Source of the DNA: Mycobacteroides saopaulense
GTDB taxonomy: Bacteria > Actinomycetota > Actinomycetes > Mycobacteriales > Mycobacteriaceae
DNA length: 64,000 nucleotides
Reading direction: 5' to 3'
Assembly (NCBI RefSeq): GCF_001456355.1
Contig: NZ_CP010271.1
Location: 1,612,001 to 1,676,000 of the forward strand
How positions within the stretch are numbered: position 1 is the first letter of the stretch; each line of letters opens with the position of its first letter. Position numbers and translations under genes: made by a program. Below the pieces are notes generated by a model, which saw only the letters and a program-made list of their open reading frames with translations, searched no databases and had not been told where the DNA came from. Positions 17,578 through 26,500 of this stretch are shown piece after piece.

Positions 17578-18522
17578 ATGAGAGCGATGGTGGACAGCGC
17601 GCGGCCGTCGGTGTGGACTCCGCGGGATTTTCCCGACGAGTCGGCGTGGTCGTTCTCGCTCGATGATGCCGACCGGGATGTTCTGATCGCCTACGGTCGG
17701 GGTGAAACAGGCGATCTGTCAGCACATTTCGGCCACGCAGCAGCGCGATGGCTCGACCTGCTGCACCAGGGGCCCGGATTCGTGCGGTTACGCGGCTTTC
17801 CCATCGAGGAACTCGCCGAAGGCCAGGTTGAGCGCGCCTACCTGGGCCTCGGATCGCTCCTGGGCCGTCCGGTCGGTCAAGATCGGCATGCGAACCTGCT
17901 TACTCACATCCGTGACGAACAGATCGCCGTGGAACCGGGCGTGCGCAAGTACCGCACCAACCTGCGCCAGGACTTCCATAGCGATGGCTCGGACCTGGTC
18001 GCGCTGCTGTGCCTGCATCCTGCGAAAAGTGGCGGTGAATCCAAGATCGTCAGTGCGCACGCCATCTACAACGAGATGTTGCGCCGTGCTCCGCACTTGG
18101 TCGAGGTCATGTACCAGCCGATGCCGTGGGATCGCAACAACGAACAACGCGACGGCGAATCGCCATTCTTTGAGCTTGCCCCCATCGCCGACATCGACGG
18201 CACGCCGCGAGTCTTCTTCATCGCCTGGTACATCCGCGACTCTCAGCGCCACCCCGATGCGCCCCGGCTCACCGCCGCGCAAGGTGCGGCGCTGGAGCTG
18301 GCCGAGAACATCGCCAACGAGCGTGCGTTCCATATCGAGATGCAGTTCGCGCCCGGCGATGTGCAGATACTGAACAACACCACCGTGCTGCACTCCCGCG
18401 AGGAATACTCCGATCACGACGATCCGGCGCTGCGGCGTCACCTGCTACGCCTGTGGTTGACCACCGAAAGGGCCGCCACCCACGAAATCCTGCGTGCCGG
18501 TATCCCGAAACAATCAGGCTGA
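17578..18522 (+). CDS. TauD/TfdA-family Fe(II)/2-oxoglutarate dioxygenase
   Basis: A 314-residue protein. The facial triad is readable: FHSDGSD (H-x-D) in the middle and a distal His in TVLHSREEYSD, with LRRHLLRLWL carrying the Arg that holds 2-oxoglutarate. It starts 33 bp after the ArsR stop behind GGAAGGAAG, so it likely shares that transcript. The family hydroxylates or oxidatively cleaves varied substrates (taurine, gamma-butyrobetaine, phenoxyacids); the substrate here is unknown. The ArsR/MmpL context suggests detoxification or tailoring rather than sulfur scavenging. Confidence 0.85.
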   Translation: MRAMVDSARPSVWTPRDFPDESAWSFSLDDADRDVLIAYGRGETGDLSAHFGHAAARWLDLLHQGPGFVRLRGFPIEELAEGQVERAYLGLGSLLGRPVGQDRHANLLTHIRDEQIAVEPGVRKYRTNLRQDFHSDGSDLVALLCLHPAKSGGESKIVSAHAIYNEMLRRAPHLVEVMYQPMPWDRNNEQRDGESPFFELAPIADIDGTPRVFFIAWYIRDSQRHPDAPRLTAAQGAALELAENIANERAFHIEMQFAPGDVQILNNTTVLHSREEYSDHDDPALRRHLLRLWLTTERAATHEILRAGIPKQSG

Positions 18523-18562
18523 TCGGTTCCGATAGGGGCGCGCTCCGGAAGTGCATCTCGAG

Positions 18563-18624
18563 GTGCCCACCTCTGAGCGACAAACCCCGTGCCTCCGCGA
18601 AAGTTGTCGCATAGAGGTGGGCAC
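18563..18624. repeat. Long imperfect inverted repeat between convergent genes
   Basis: A 12-bp arm GTGCCCACCTCT (18563-18574) pairs with AGAGGTGGGCAC (18613-18624). After a two-base irregularity, GCGACAA (18577-18583) pairs with TTGTCGC (18604-18610), leaving a 20-base loop. The whole is a near-continuous 21-bp stem. It lies between two convergent genes and lacks a U-tract, so it may be a factor-assisted bidirectional terminator or a REP-like palindromic element. Confidence 0.7.
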
Positions 18625-18656
18625 TGGGGACATGTCCCGGGAATCCCTGGGTGCCC

Positions 18657-19292
18657 TCAGACTCGCGCCAGCTCCTGCTCCACCGACGTCACATCGGCGA
18701 TGTTCACCCCGATGAGGGTCAGGTCGTGCACCCGCTCCGGGGTCACCTGCGAGGTTGCGTCCTCGACAAGCACCGCGCGGTAGTCCCGTTCGGAAACGTC
18801 GAACAGTGTGGCGCGCGGGCAGTTCGGCAGATTGCAGCCCGCCACCACGACGGTCGACACGTCCCGCTCACGCAGGTGCTGCTCCAGCTCGGTCCGGTAG
18901 AAAGCGCTCCAGCGGGGCTTGAACACAATGTGCTCCGCGGGCCCGACTTCCTGAAATCCGCCCGCCAACAGTAGCTCTGAGTCCAGCTGGGCGTCGTGTG
19001 GCAGGAGCTCGGTGGGGATTTGCGAACCGTCGCTGCCCGGCGCCGCGACCTCGCGGCCGGCGAGAATTTCTGCGCGACGGGGCAAATCGGTGTCTGTGCC
19101 ACCGGGGACATAGAGCCGCACCACATGCACGATCGGCCGCCCGGCCTTGCGGAAAGCCGATACCAGACGTGTGAGCGCCGGAATCCGATCGGCGGTCCCG
19201 GGCACCGCCATGGCACCGGAGACGAACTCGGTCTGCACATCGATGACCACCAGTGCTGAACTGTCCCACTGCGGAGCGACGAAGCTAGTCAC
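18657..19292 (-). CDS. Isochorismatase-like cysteine hydrolase
   Basis: A 211-residue protein from a GTG start (VTSFVAPQWDSS). Catalytic triad by motif: Asp in LVVIDVQTEF, Lys in FKPRWSAFY and Cys in AGCNLPNCPRAT, the nucleophile position of the family. Members cleave C-N or C-O bonds in isochorismate, nicotinamide, N-carbamoylsarcosine and similar small molecules; the substrate is unknown. It ends near the large palindrome and starts 18 bp after the glycogen phosphorylase stop, so the two may be co-transcribed. Confidence 0.85.
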   Translation of the reverse strand: MTSFVAPQWDSSALVVIDVQTEFVSGAMAVPGTADRIPALTRLVSAFRKAGRPIVHVVRLYVPGGTDTDLPRRAEILAGREVAAPGSDGSQIPTELLPHDAQLDSELLLAGGFQEVGPAEHIVFKPRWSAFYRTELEQHLRERDVSTVVVAGCNLPNCPRATLFDVSERDYRAVLVEDATSQVTPERVHDLTLIGVNIADVTSVEQELARV

Positions 19293-19309
19293 CCCACCAC
19301 AGTAGGCGC

Positions 19310-21793
19310 CTACACCTGGACGGTGACCGGCCGCACACCCCAAATGTCGTCGCAGTACTCGGCGATGGCGCGGTCCGAGGAGAACTTGCCGCTGCGGGCG
19401 GTGTTGAGGATCGACATCCTCGTCCATGCCGTCACGTCGTGCCAGGCCTCGGAGACCCGGTCCTGGCATTCGATGTACGAGGAGTAGTCGGCCAGCACCA
19501 GGAACGGATCGTGACCGCGCAGCGAATCCACGATGGGTGCGAACACCGACGGGTCGCCGCCCGAGAAGTGGCCACTGGCAATCAGATCCAGCACCGCACG
19601 CAGCTCGTCGTTCAGCTCGACGAAGTCCTCGGGACGGTATCCCTCGTGCACCAGGCGCTGCACCTCGTCGACGGTGAGCCCGAACAGGAAGAAGTTCTCG
19701 GACCCGGCCTCCTCACGCATCTCGACATTGGCGCCGTCGAGCGTGCCAATGGTGAGCGCACCGTTGAGCATGAACTTCATGTTCCCGGTGCCCGATGCTT
19801 CCTTGCCCGCCGTGGAAATCTGCTCCGACAAGTCCGCGGCAGGGTAGATCAGGTGCGCGCTCTTGACGTTGAAGTTCGGCAGGAACGCCACCTTGAGGAA
19901 CTGGCTGACATGTGGATCGTTGTTGACGGCCTCGGCGACTGCGTTGATGAGCTTGATGATCCGCTTGGCCATGAAGTATCCGGGCGCGGCCTTGCCGCCG
20001 AAGATGAAGGCGCGCGGGGCGATCCGCAGTTCCGGGTTCTGCTTGAGGCGGTGGTACAGCGTCACGATGTGCAACACGTTGAGGTGCTGGCGCTTGTACT
20101 CATGGATCCGTTTGACCTGGACGTCGAACATCCAATTGGGATCAAGGCTCACCCCGGTGGTCGCCAGCACGTACTCGGCGAGCCGGGCCTTGTTGAGGCG
20201 CTTGACCTCTCGCCACTGCATCCGGAAAGACGAGTCCTCGGCGTAGGGTTCCAGCTCCCGCAGCTTGTCCAGGTCGGCCACCCAGCCCTCGCCGATGGTG
20301 TCATCGAGTAGCTCCCGCAGCGCCGGATTGGCCAGCGCCAGGAAGCGGCGCGGTGTCACTCCATTGGTCTTGTTGCCGAATCGCTCGGGCCACAACTCGT
20401 AGAAGTCTTTGAGCACGCTTTCCTTGAGCAGCTCCGAATGCAGCGCGGCCACACCGTTGACGGCGTGGCTGCCGACGGTGGCCAGATGCGCCATCCGCAC
20501 GCTCTTGCCGCCGTCTTCGCCGATCAGCGACATGCGCCGCACCCGGGCATCGTCGCCGGGGAAACGCGACCGGACCTCGTCGAGGAAACGCCGGTTGATC
20601 TCGTAGATGATCTCCAGGTGCCGGGGTAGGGACTCGGCGAACAATCCCAGCGGCCAGGTCTCCAGCGCCTCGGGCAGCAGGGTGTGGTTGGTGTATCCGA
20701 AGGCCGCCACGGTGATCTCCCAGGCCTCGTCCCAGCCCAGTCCGCGCTCGTCAAGAAGCAGCCGCATCAGCTCGGCGACGCCGATGGACGGGTGAGTGTC
20801 GTTGAGCTGCAAGGCGAATTGTTCGGCGAGTTCGTTGACCGGACGCTCGGCCACATCCTCCAGGATGTGCAGCACGCGCTGCAGGGAGCACGAGACGAAG
20901 AAGTGCTGCTGCAGCAGCCGGAGACGCTTACCGGCCTCGGGCTCGTCGTTGGGGTAGAGCACCTTGGTGACGGTCTCGGAGGACACCTCGTCCTCGACGG
21001 CCTTGTAGTAATCGCCGGCGTTGAAGGCATCCAGCTCGAAGGACTGCACCGCGCGCGCACTCCACAGGGTCAGTGTGTTGCACGTGTTCACCCCGTAGCC
21101 CTGGATGGGGGTGTCGTAGGGGATGCCCTTGAGGAAGCGCTGCGGTACCCAGCGGGCCCGGAATTTTCCGTCCTCGTCCAGGTACTGCTCGGTGTGGCCG
21201 CCCCATCCGACGAGGAAGTTGAGGTCGGGTTTGGCGATCTCCCAAGGGTTTCCGTTGTCCAGCCAGTTGTCGGTCTTCTCGACCTGCCAGCCGTCGCGGA
21301 TTTCCTGATCGAAGATCCCGTACTCGTAGCGGATCCCGTACCCGATCGCGGGACGATCCAGGGTGGCCAGCGAGTCCATGTAGCACGCCGCCAGCCGTCC
21401 CAGGCCGCCGTTGCCCAGGCCCGGCTCCTCTTCGCATTCGAGTACCTCGTCGAGATCCTGGCCCAGTGCCGAGAGCGCGTCGCGGGCCTGCTGCTCGATC
21501 TGTAGATTCAGCAGGTTGTTGCCCAGCTGCGGCCCCATCAGGAATTCGGCGGACAGGTACACCGCCACCTTGCGGCTCAGATCCAGATAGGTCTGCATGC
21601 TGGCGATCCAGCGCTGCTGCATGCGATCTCGGACCGCGAGGGCCAGTGCGCGGTAGTAGTGGGCGGGTGTCAGCACGCTCGCCGGACGCCCGATCGAGTA
21701 CCGCAGGTGGTCGATGATGGCTCGCTGCAGCGTGTCCGCGTTCAAGCCGGTGCGGGAGTGCTCGTCGTGATCGAGTTCGGCGAAGTGCGTCAT
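19310..21793 (-). CDS. glgP: Glycogen phosphorylase
   Basis: An 827-residue GT35 enzyme of full length. N-terminal features include VYLSAEFLMGPQLGNNL and GNGGLGRLAACYMDSLAT. The PLP-lysine segment GTGNMKFMLNGALTIGT lies near residue 660. It releases glucose-1-phosphate from glycogen or maltodextrin. No other glycogen gene adjoins it; the downstream isochorismatase-like gene is probably unrelated. The ATG is 58 bp from the end of the preceding oxidoreductase gene on the same strand. Confidence 0.95.
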   Translation of the reverse strand: MTHFAELDHDEHSRTGLNADTLQRAIIDHLRYSIGRPASVLTPAHYYRALALAVRDRMQQRWIASMQTYLDLSRKVAVYLSAEFLMGPQLGNNLLNLQIEQQARDALSALGQDLDEVLECEEEPGLGNGGLGRLAACYMDSLATLDRPAIGYGIRYEYGIFDQEIRDGWQVEKTDNWLDNGNPWEIAKPDLNFLVGWGGHTEQYLDEDGKFRARWVPQRFLKGIPYDTPIQGYGVNTCNTLTLWSARAVQSFELDAFNAGDYYKAVEDEVSSETVTKVLYPNDEPEAGKRLRLLQQHFFVSCSLQRVLHILEDVAERPVNELAEQFALQLNDTHPSIGVAELMRLLLDERGLGWDEAWEITVAAFGYTNHTLLPEALETWPLGLFAESLPRHLEIIYEINRRFLDEVRSRFPGDDARVRRMSLIGEDGGKSVRMAHLATVGSHAVNGVAALHSELLKESVLKDFYELWPERFGNKTNGVTPRRFLALANPALRELLDDTIGEGWVADLDKLRELEPYAEDSSFRMQWREVKRLNKARLAEYVLATTGVSLDPNWMFDVQVKRIHEYKRQHLNVLHIVTLYHRLKQNPELRIAPRAFIFGGKAAPGYFMAKRIIKLINAVAEAVNNDPHVSQFLKVAFLPNFNVKSAHLIYPAADLSEQISTAGKEASGTGNMKFMLNGALTIGTLDGANVEMREEAGSENFFLFGLTVDEVQRLVHEGYRPEDFVELNDELRAVLDLIASGHFSGGDPSVFAPIVDSLRGHDPFLVLADYSSYIECQDRVSEAWHDVTAWTRMSILNTARSGKFSSDRAIAEYCDDIWGVRPVTVQV

Positions 21794-21850
21794 GTCAACA
21801 CCGTGCCATCGAATGGCGCACGGGAAAACCGAAAACAGGCGACCGGCAGG

Positions 21851-22828
21851 TTACTGGGGAGTGACCACCACACGCACCCCGGACGGCTCCTTCGACGCCC
21901 AGACGGATTCGATCTCGGACAGCGGCCGGGCCAGCGTCTGTAGCTGCAATTCCCCGCTGTCGACCATGGCGAACAGCTTCGGCAGGGCCTCGGTACGGGC
22001 GCGCAGCAGGGCCTCGGGTGGCATGCTGCCGATACCGACTCCGGACAGGATGATGCCCGTGCTGCGCAGGGTAGAGGCGTTGACGCTGACGGTCTCCCCG
22101 GTCATCGCGCCGATCTGCACAAAGCGGGTGGCGTGGAAGTGCGCCGACGGATGGCTGGCCGCGATCGCGTTCAGGGTCTGTTCGGCGGGGGAGCCCCACA
22201 GGTAGTCCAGTACCGCGTCGAACGGGCGCGCCGCATGCCGTGCGGTGATGCTCTCGGCGAGGTCATCGCTGCCCAGCGTGATCGCGTCGTCGGCACCGAC
22301 CGTGCGCAGCCAGTCCAACCGCTCGGTGCTGCGGCCCGCGACCGTCACCCGGCCGGCCCCGAACACCGACTTGGCCAACTGAACCGCCAGCGAGCCGGTC
22401 ACGCCGGTGGCGCCCAGCACCAGCACATGCTGGCCGGGCTGCACCGCGGCGCCATGGGACAGGGCCAACCAGGCGGAGATGCCTGGGTTGGGTATCGCGG
22501 CGGCGGTCACCGAATCTACGTGCTCGGGCACCTCTACGGCCCCGGCCGGGTACACGAGGGTGCGCTCGGCCATCAGGCCGTACGGCGCGACGGAACCGGC
22601 GTACACGCGGGTACCGTTGGCCAGCCGGGCGACCCCGTCGACCCCGGCGATAGCCGGAAGGGTGACTTCCTTGCTGCTGTAGTGCTTTCCGGAGATGACG
22701 GCGCGGGTGAGATTGGTCAGCGCCGACGCCTCGACGGTGGCGACCTCGGCGCCGTCGGCCGGCTGCGGATCGGGGAAATCGGTGTAGGCGGGCTGCTGCC
22801 CCCACTCATGAACGACTGCTGCCTTCAT
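21851..22828 (-). CDS. Zinc-less MDR-family oxidoreductase (quinone reductase-like)
   Basis: A 325-residue medium-chain dehydrogenase/reductase. The N-terminal GroES-like fold (MKAAVVHEWGQQPAY) lacks the cysteine zinc ligands of alcohol dehydrogenases. The cofactor site is VLVLGATGVTGSLAVQLAK, with AGRSTERL after it, which suggests NADPH. Probable quinone or enone reductase. GAGGAGTACGCC precedes the ATG. The gene is divergent from a MarR regulator with overlapping palindromes in the 91-bp gap, so it is likely the regulated target. Confidence 0.87.
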   Translation of the reverse strand: MKAAVVHEWGQQPAYTDFPDPQPADGAEVATVEASALTNLTRAVISGKHYSSKEVTLPAIAGVDGVARLANGTRVYAGSVAPYGLMAERTLVYPAGAVEVPEHVDSVTAAAIPNPGISAWLALSHGAAVQPGQHVLVLGATGVTGSLAVQLAKSVFGAGRVTVAGRSTERLDWLRTVGADDAITLGSDDLAESITARHAARPFDAVLDYLWGSPAEQTLNAIAASHPSAHFHATRFVQIGAMTGETVSVNASTLRSTGIILSGVGIGSMPPEALLRARTEALPKLFAMVDSGELQLQTLARPLSEIESVWASKEPSGVRVVVTPQ

Positions 22829-22854
22829 GGCGTACTCCTCAAGTTTCTGTAGAA

Positions 22855-22880
22855 ATGGTTTCCATCGAAACCATGGAAAC
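22855..22880. promoter_or_regulatory. MarR operator cluster
   Basis: Two overlapping palindromes share one segment: ATGGTTTC-N4-GAAACCAT (22855-22874) and GTTTCCAT-N7-ATGGAAAC (22858-22880). A near copy of the first (ATGGTTTCCATGAAAACC, 22911-22928) overlaps the MarR start codon. Location in a divergent gap and repetition at the regulator start point to autorepression plus control of the oxidoreductase. Confidence 0.6.
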
Positions 22881-22919
22881 AATGTACGACGCCTGCCGTC
22901 GGATGGCAAGATGGTTTCC

Positions 22920-23432
22920 ATGAAAACCAAGTCGGCGTTGATCGGCAGTATCAACACCCTGGTGGGGGCGGTGGGGGACAAGTTCGAGCCGGACGAGGAT
23001 TCGGACGCCGAGCGCGATTTCATGGCGCAGCGATGCCCGTCCCGGATGGAACAGCTCATCAGGACGCTGCCGACGCTGTCCTTGCATCTGCTGGCGGCGA
23101 TCGCCGAGGGGCCGGTCAGCGTGGTGGGCCTGGCCGCGCGCTCGAGTCAGCTCAAGGGCACGGTGTCCAAGCATGTGCAGCGACTGGTGGATGCGGGTTG
23201 GGTCGAGCGCACCCCGATTCCCGGCAACCGCAAGGAAATTGAGCTCACGCTAACCGCGGACGGACGCATCATCGCCGATGTGCATGCCGCACTGCATGAG
23301 GAGATGGAACGCGGTGTGCGCGATTTCTTGCAGCGCTACAGCAATGCCGATCTGCAGGTTGTCGAGAGGGTGCTACAGGATCTGCTGGCTTCGGGCAGGG
23401 ATGGAGTGCGGATCGTGGCGCAGAGCTCTTAG
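22920..23432 (+). CDS. MarR-type winged-helix regulator
   Basis: A 170-residue regulator. The DNA-binding region reads LAAIAEGPVSVVGLAARSS, then GTVSKHVQRLVDAGWVERTP and the wing GNRKEIELTLT; a C-terminal helix pair forms the dimer interface. ATG 22920 is preceded by an in-frame ATG at 22911, both within an operator copy, so the start is uncertain by three residues. Target is probably the divergent oxidoreductase; ligand unknown. Its stop overlaps that of the convergent TetR gene. Confidence 0.85.
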   Translation: MKTKSALIGSINTLVGAVGDKFEPDEDSDAERDFMAQRCPSRMEQLIRTLPTLSLHLLAAIAEGPVSVVGLAARSSQLKGTVSKHVQRLVDAGWVERTPIPGNRKEIELTLTADGRIIADVHAALHEEMERGVRDFLQRYSNADLQVVERVLQDLLASGRDGVRIVAQSS

Positions 23433-24022
23433 TCGCGCACCTTGATGGACAGCGTGGGTTTGGGGATGTCTCCCGGCTGTACGCGATCCCAGGCGGCATC
23501 GATGAGCGGCTGTAGGAGCAAGGCTCCCATCTGGCGAACCAGTACCGATACCACCTGAGTAGATTCCGTGCGATCAGTGGGCGCCATGCCTTTCTTGCGC
23601 AGCGTGGCCACCTCGTCACGGGTGAGGCCGATCAGCGCATCGAGCAGGTGCATCTGCTCGCCGGAAGGTTCCAACACCGCCCTGCGCACATAGTTCACGA
23701 TCGGCGGGTTGGCCTCGAGCATGCGTCGGACCGCGGCGTCGCGGGCGGCGGCGAGCTTGCGGGGGTCCTTCTCGTCTTCGACCGACCGGAGCGTGCTGAC
23801 GAAGTAGTCGACCACCAATTGATCGACGGCCTCGCGTAGCCCGGCCTTGGTTTTGAAGTGGTGCTGCACCAGTCCGAGGGTCACTCCGGCCTCGGATGCC
23901 ACCGCACGCAATGAGATTCGCTCCTCTCCGTACTGGGCATACAGATCCAGCGCGGTATTGCGAATACGCGCCTTGGCCGTCAGGTCCTCATCCGTTGCGC
24001 GCGGGTTTGCCATGGCTGCCAT
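23429..24022 (-). CDS. TetR-family regulator
   Basis: A 197-residue regulator. Helix-turn-helix at about residues 30-60 (ISLRAVASEAGVTLGLVQHHFKTKAGL), then an all-helical ligand domain with no recognisable specificity. A second ATG four codons in is possible. It is divergent from an acyl-CoA dehydrogenase/thiolase operon, with an 18-bp palindrome between. By analogy with TetR proteins next to acyl-CoA genes in mycobacteria, it may sense an acyl-CoA intermediate (inference). Confidence 0.87.
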   Translation of the reverse strand: MAAMANPRATDEDLTAKARIRNTALDLYAQYGEERISLRAVASEAGVTLGLVQHHFKTKAGLREAVDQLVVDYFVSTLRSVEDEKDPRKLAAARDAAVRRMLEANPPIVNYVRRAVLEPSGEQMHLLDALIGLTRDEVATLRKKGMAPTDRTESTQVVSVLVRQMGALLLQPLIDAAWDRVQPGDIPKPTLSIKVRD

Positions 24023-24053
24023 CTTACTGCACCCCTTTACAAATGAATCTCAA

Positions 24054-24071
24054 ACGATACACTTGTATCGT
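24054..24071. promoter_or_regulatory. TetR operator palindrome
   Basis: ACGATACA-CT-TGTATCGT: two perfect 8-bp arms around a 2-bp centre, halfway between the TetR gene (start 24022) and the acyl-CoA dehydrogenase gene (start 24120). Size and symmetry suit a TetR dimer. Confidence 0.65.
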
Positions 24072-24119
24072 CCTCGACGAGGAGGTCCAGGACGTGCTGT
24101 CCCTGAATGGAGTGAACTG

Positions 24120-25280
24120 ATGTCCGAATTGTTCCCGGCCTATCGCGCGTCCTGGGAAACCGACGCGCATCGCGACCTGCGTAAGCACGCCGCGGAGTTC
24201 CTGCGTAAGGAGTCCACACCCAACCAGGAGCGCTGGAGTGCCCAGCATCAGGTGGACCGTGAGTTCTGGAACAAGATGGGCGATGCCGGACTGCTGGGGC
24301 TGGACCTACCTGAGGAATATGGTGGCGCCGGAGGCGATTTTGGGTTCTCGGCTGTGGTGGCCGAGGAGCTTGCGCTGGCGCAGGACTCCTCGACCGGGTG
24401 GGCCGTGCACTCACCAATCGTCGCGCACTACATCAACACGTACGGCAACAAGGAACAGCTGGATCGGTGGATGCCGGGGATCATCAGTGGCGATTTGGTA
24501 CTCGCCATCGCGATGACCGAGCCTGGAACGGGTTCGGATCTACAGGGAGTGCGCACGACCGCGATCCGCGATGGTGACCACTACGTCATCAACGGTTCCA
24601 AGACCTTCATCTCCAACGGCACCCACTGTGACCTGTTGGTGATCGTGGCCAAGACAGATCCGACGCAGGGGGCCAAGGGGATATCGCTGATTGTCGCCGA
24701 AACCAAGGACCTGCCGGGATTCGAACGCGGCCGGGTGTTGGAGAAGGTGGGCCAGCACGGGCAGGACACCCGTGAGCTGTTCTTCACCGATATGCGTGTG
24801 CCGGTGGCCAACAGGCTGGGTGAGGAAGACGGCCAGGGGTTCCTCCAGCTCATGACGCAGCTCGCGCGGGAACGGCTCATCATCGCGTCGGCCAATGCGG
24901 GCATGGCCGAAGCCGCTGTGCTGGAATCGATCAAGTACACCAAGGAGCGCGAGGCGTTCGGCAAGCCGCTCATCAAGTTCCAGAACACCAAGTTCCAGCT
25001 GGCCGAATTGAAGGCCGAGGTGCTCTCGATCAAGACCACCGTGGACTGGTGCATTCAGAACTACATCGACGGCACCAACGACCCCGCGACCGCCTCGATC
25101 GCCAAGCTTGTCGCCTCCGACAAGGGCGTCGCCGTGGTGGACCGATGCGTTCAGTTCTTCGGCGGATACGGATACATGATGGAGTATCCGATCGCCCGCG
25201 CCTACGCGGCCGCGCGAGTCAACAAGATTTACGGCGGCACAAGCGAAATCATGAAAGAACTCATCAGCCGATCGCTCTAG
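24120..25280 (+). CDS. Acyl-CoA dehydrogenase (operon with thiolase)
   Basis: A 386-residue acyl-CoA dehydrogenase. [17 protein letters not shown] and [15 protein letters not shown] form the flavin/substrate site, [17 protein letters not shown] follows, and [29 protein letters not shown] closes the protein. The conserved [13 protein letters not shown] carries the catalytic region of this subfamily. First gene of a two-gene unit; the thiolase start lies 8 bp after its stop behind GGGAG. Together they would dehydrogenate and thiolytically cleave, or activate, the same acyl-CoA under TetR control. Confidence 0.92.
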   Translation: MSELFPAYRASWETDAHRDLRKHAAEFLRKESTPNQERWSAQHQVDREFWNKMGDAGLLGLDLPEEYGGAGGDFGFSAVVAEELALAQDSSTGWAVHSPIVAHYINTYGNKEQLDRWMPGIISGDLVLAIAMTEPGTGSDLQGVRTTAIRDGDHYVINGSKTFISNGTHCDLLVIVAKTDPTQGAKGISLIVAETKDLPGFERGRVLEKVGQHGQDTRELFFTDMRVPVANRLGEEDGQGFLQLMTQLARERLIIASANAGMAEAAVLESIKYTKEREAFGKPLIKFQNTKFQLAELKAEVLSIKTTVDWCIQNYIDGTNDPATASIAKLVASDKGVAVVDRCVQFFGGYGYMMEYPIARAYAAARVNKIYGGTSEIMKELISRSL

Positions 25281-25288
25281 GGAGAATC

Positions 25289-26497
25289 ATGAAGAACAAT
25301 AATCGGGTTTTCGTGGTCGGCGTGGGCATGACCAAATTCGAGAAGCCGGGCCGTCGCGAGGGCTGGGACTACCCGGCCATGGTCAAGGAGGCCGGAACCA
25401 AGGCTCTTGACGACGCGGGAGTGCGGTACGAGGACATCGAGCAGGCGTTCATCGGAAACGTTTACGGTGACTCGTGTTCGGGCCACCGCGCCCTCTACGA
25501 GCTGGGCCATACCGGCATTCCGATCTACAACGTCAACAGCAACTGCTCGACGGGATCGACGGCACTGTTCATGGCGGCCAACGCCATTCGCAGCGGCCAA
25601 TCCGATGTGGTGATTGCGGCCGGGTTCGAGAAGATGGAACCCGGCTCGTTGGGCATGAAGTTCACCGACCGCGAGTCACCGCTGCAACCGCAGATCATCG
25701 CGCTCGGCGAGCTGAGCCAGCCGCAGTTCCCGATGACCGCGTGGATGTTCGCCGCCGCAGCCGAGGAGTACATGCGTGAATATGGCCTGACTGCCGAGCA
25801 ATTGGCGTGGATCGGTTACAAGAACCACAAGCACTCGGTTAACAACCCGTACAGCCAGTTCCAGGACGAGTATTCGTTGGAAGACATCCTGACCTCGCGC
25901 GCCATCGTGGGTCCGCTGACCAAGCTGCAATGCTCGCCCACCTCGGATGGGTCGGCGGCCGCGATCGTGGCGAGCGAGGAGTTCGTCGACAAGCACGGAT
26001 TGGCCGATCAGGCCGTGGAGATCGTCGGGCAGGCCACCGTGACCGATCGGGCTGATACCTTCGACGGCACCGCGGCGGGCATCGTCGGCGCGAACATGAA
26101 CAAGGCCGCCATCGCCTCCGTGTACGAGCAGGCGCAGATCGGCCCCGAGGACATCGACGTGGTGGAGCTGCACGACTGCTTCTCGGCCAACGAAATCCTG
26201 GTCTACGAGGCGCTCGGCTTCTGCGAGCAGGGCGAGGCCGGCAAGCTGATCGACAACGAGGACACCACCTTTGGCGGCAAGTGGGTGGTCAACCCGTCGG
26301 GCGGATTGATTTCCAAGGGGCATCCGCTGGGCGCGACCGGCCTGGCCCAATGCGCGGAACTGAACTGGCAGCTGCGCGGGCAAGCCGACAAGCGTCAGGT
26401 CGCCGGTGCCGCCGCCAAGGATGGTGTGGCGTTGCAACACAACATCGGGCTCGGCGGTTCGGTGGTGGTCACGGTATACCGCCCGGCCAACCGGTAG
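25289..26497 (+). CDS. SCP-x/lipid-transfer-type thiolase
   Basis: A 402-residue thiolase-fold protein. The nucleophile Cys lies in [16 protein letters not shown]; the second cysteine/His region is [11 protein letters not shown] and the C-terminal motif [16 protein letters not shown]. This set fits the SCP-2/lipid-transfer thiolases, often used for branched or sterol-derived acyl-CoAs, rather than FadA. No SCP2 domain is fused. Second gene in the TetR-linked operon. Confidence 0.9.
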   Translation: MKNNNRVFVVGVGMTKFEKPGRREGWDYPAMVKEAGTKALDDAGVRYEDIEQAFIGNVYGDSCSGHRALYELGHTGIPIYNVNSNCSTGSTALFMAANAIRSGQSDVVIAAGFEKMEPGSLGMKFTDRESPLQPQIIALGELSQPQFPMTAWMFAAAAEEYMREYGLTAEQLAWIGYKNHKHSVNNPYSQFQDEYSLEDILTSRAIVGPLTKLQCSPTSDGSAAAIVASEEFVDKHGLADQAVEIVGQATVTDRADTFDGTAAGIVGANMNKAAIASVYEQAQIGPEDIDVVELHDCFSANEILVYEALGFCEQGEAGKLIDNEDTTFGGKWVVNPSGGLISKGHPLGATGLAQCAELNWQLRGQADKRQVAGAAAKDGVALQHNIGLGGSVVVTVYRPANR

Positions 26498-26500
26498 CCG

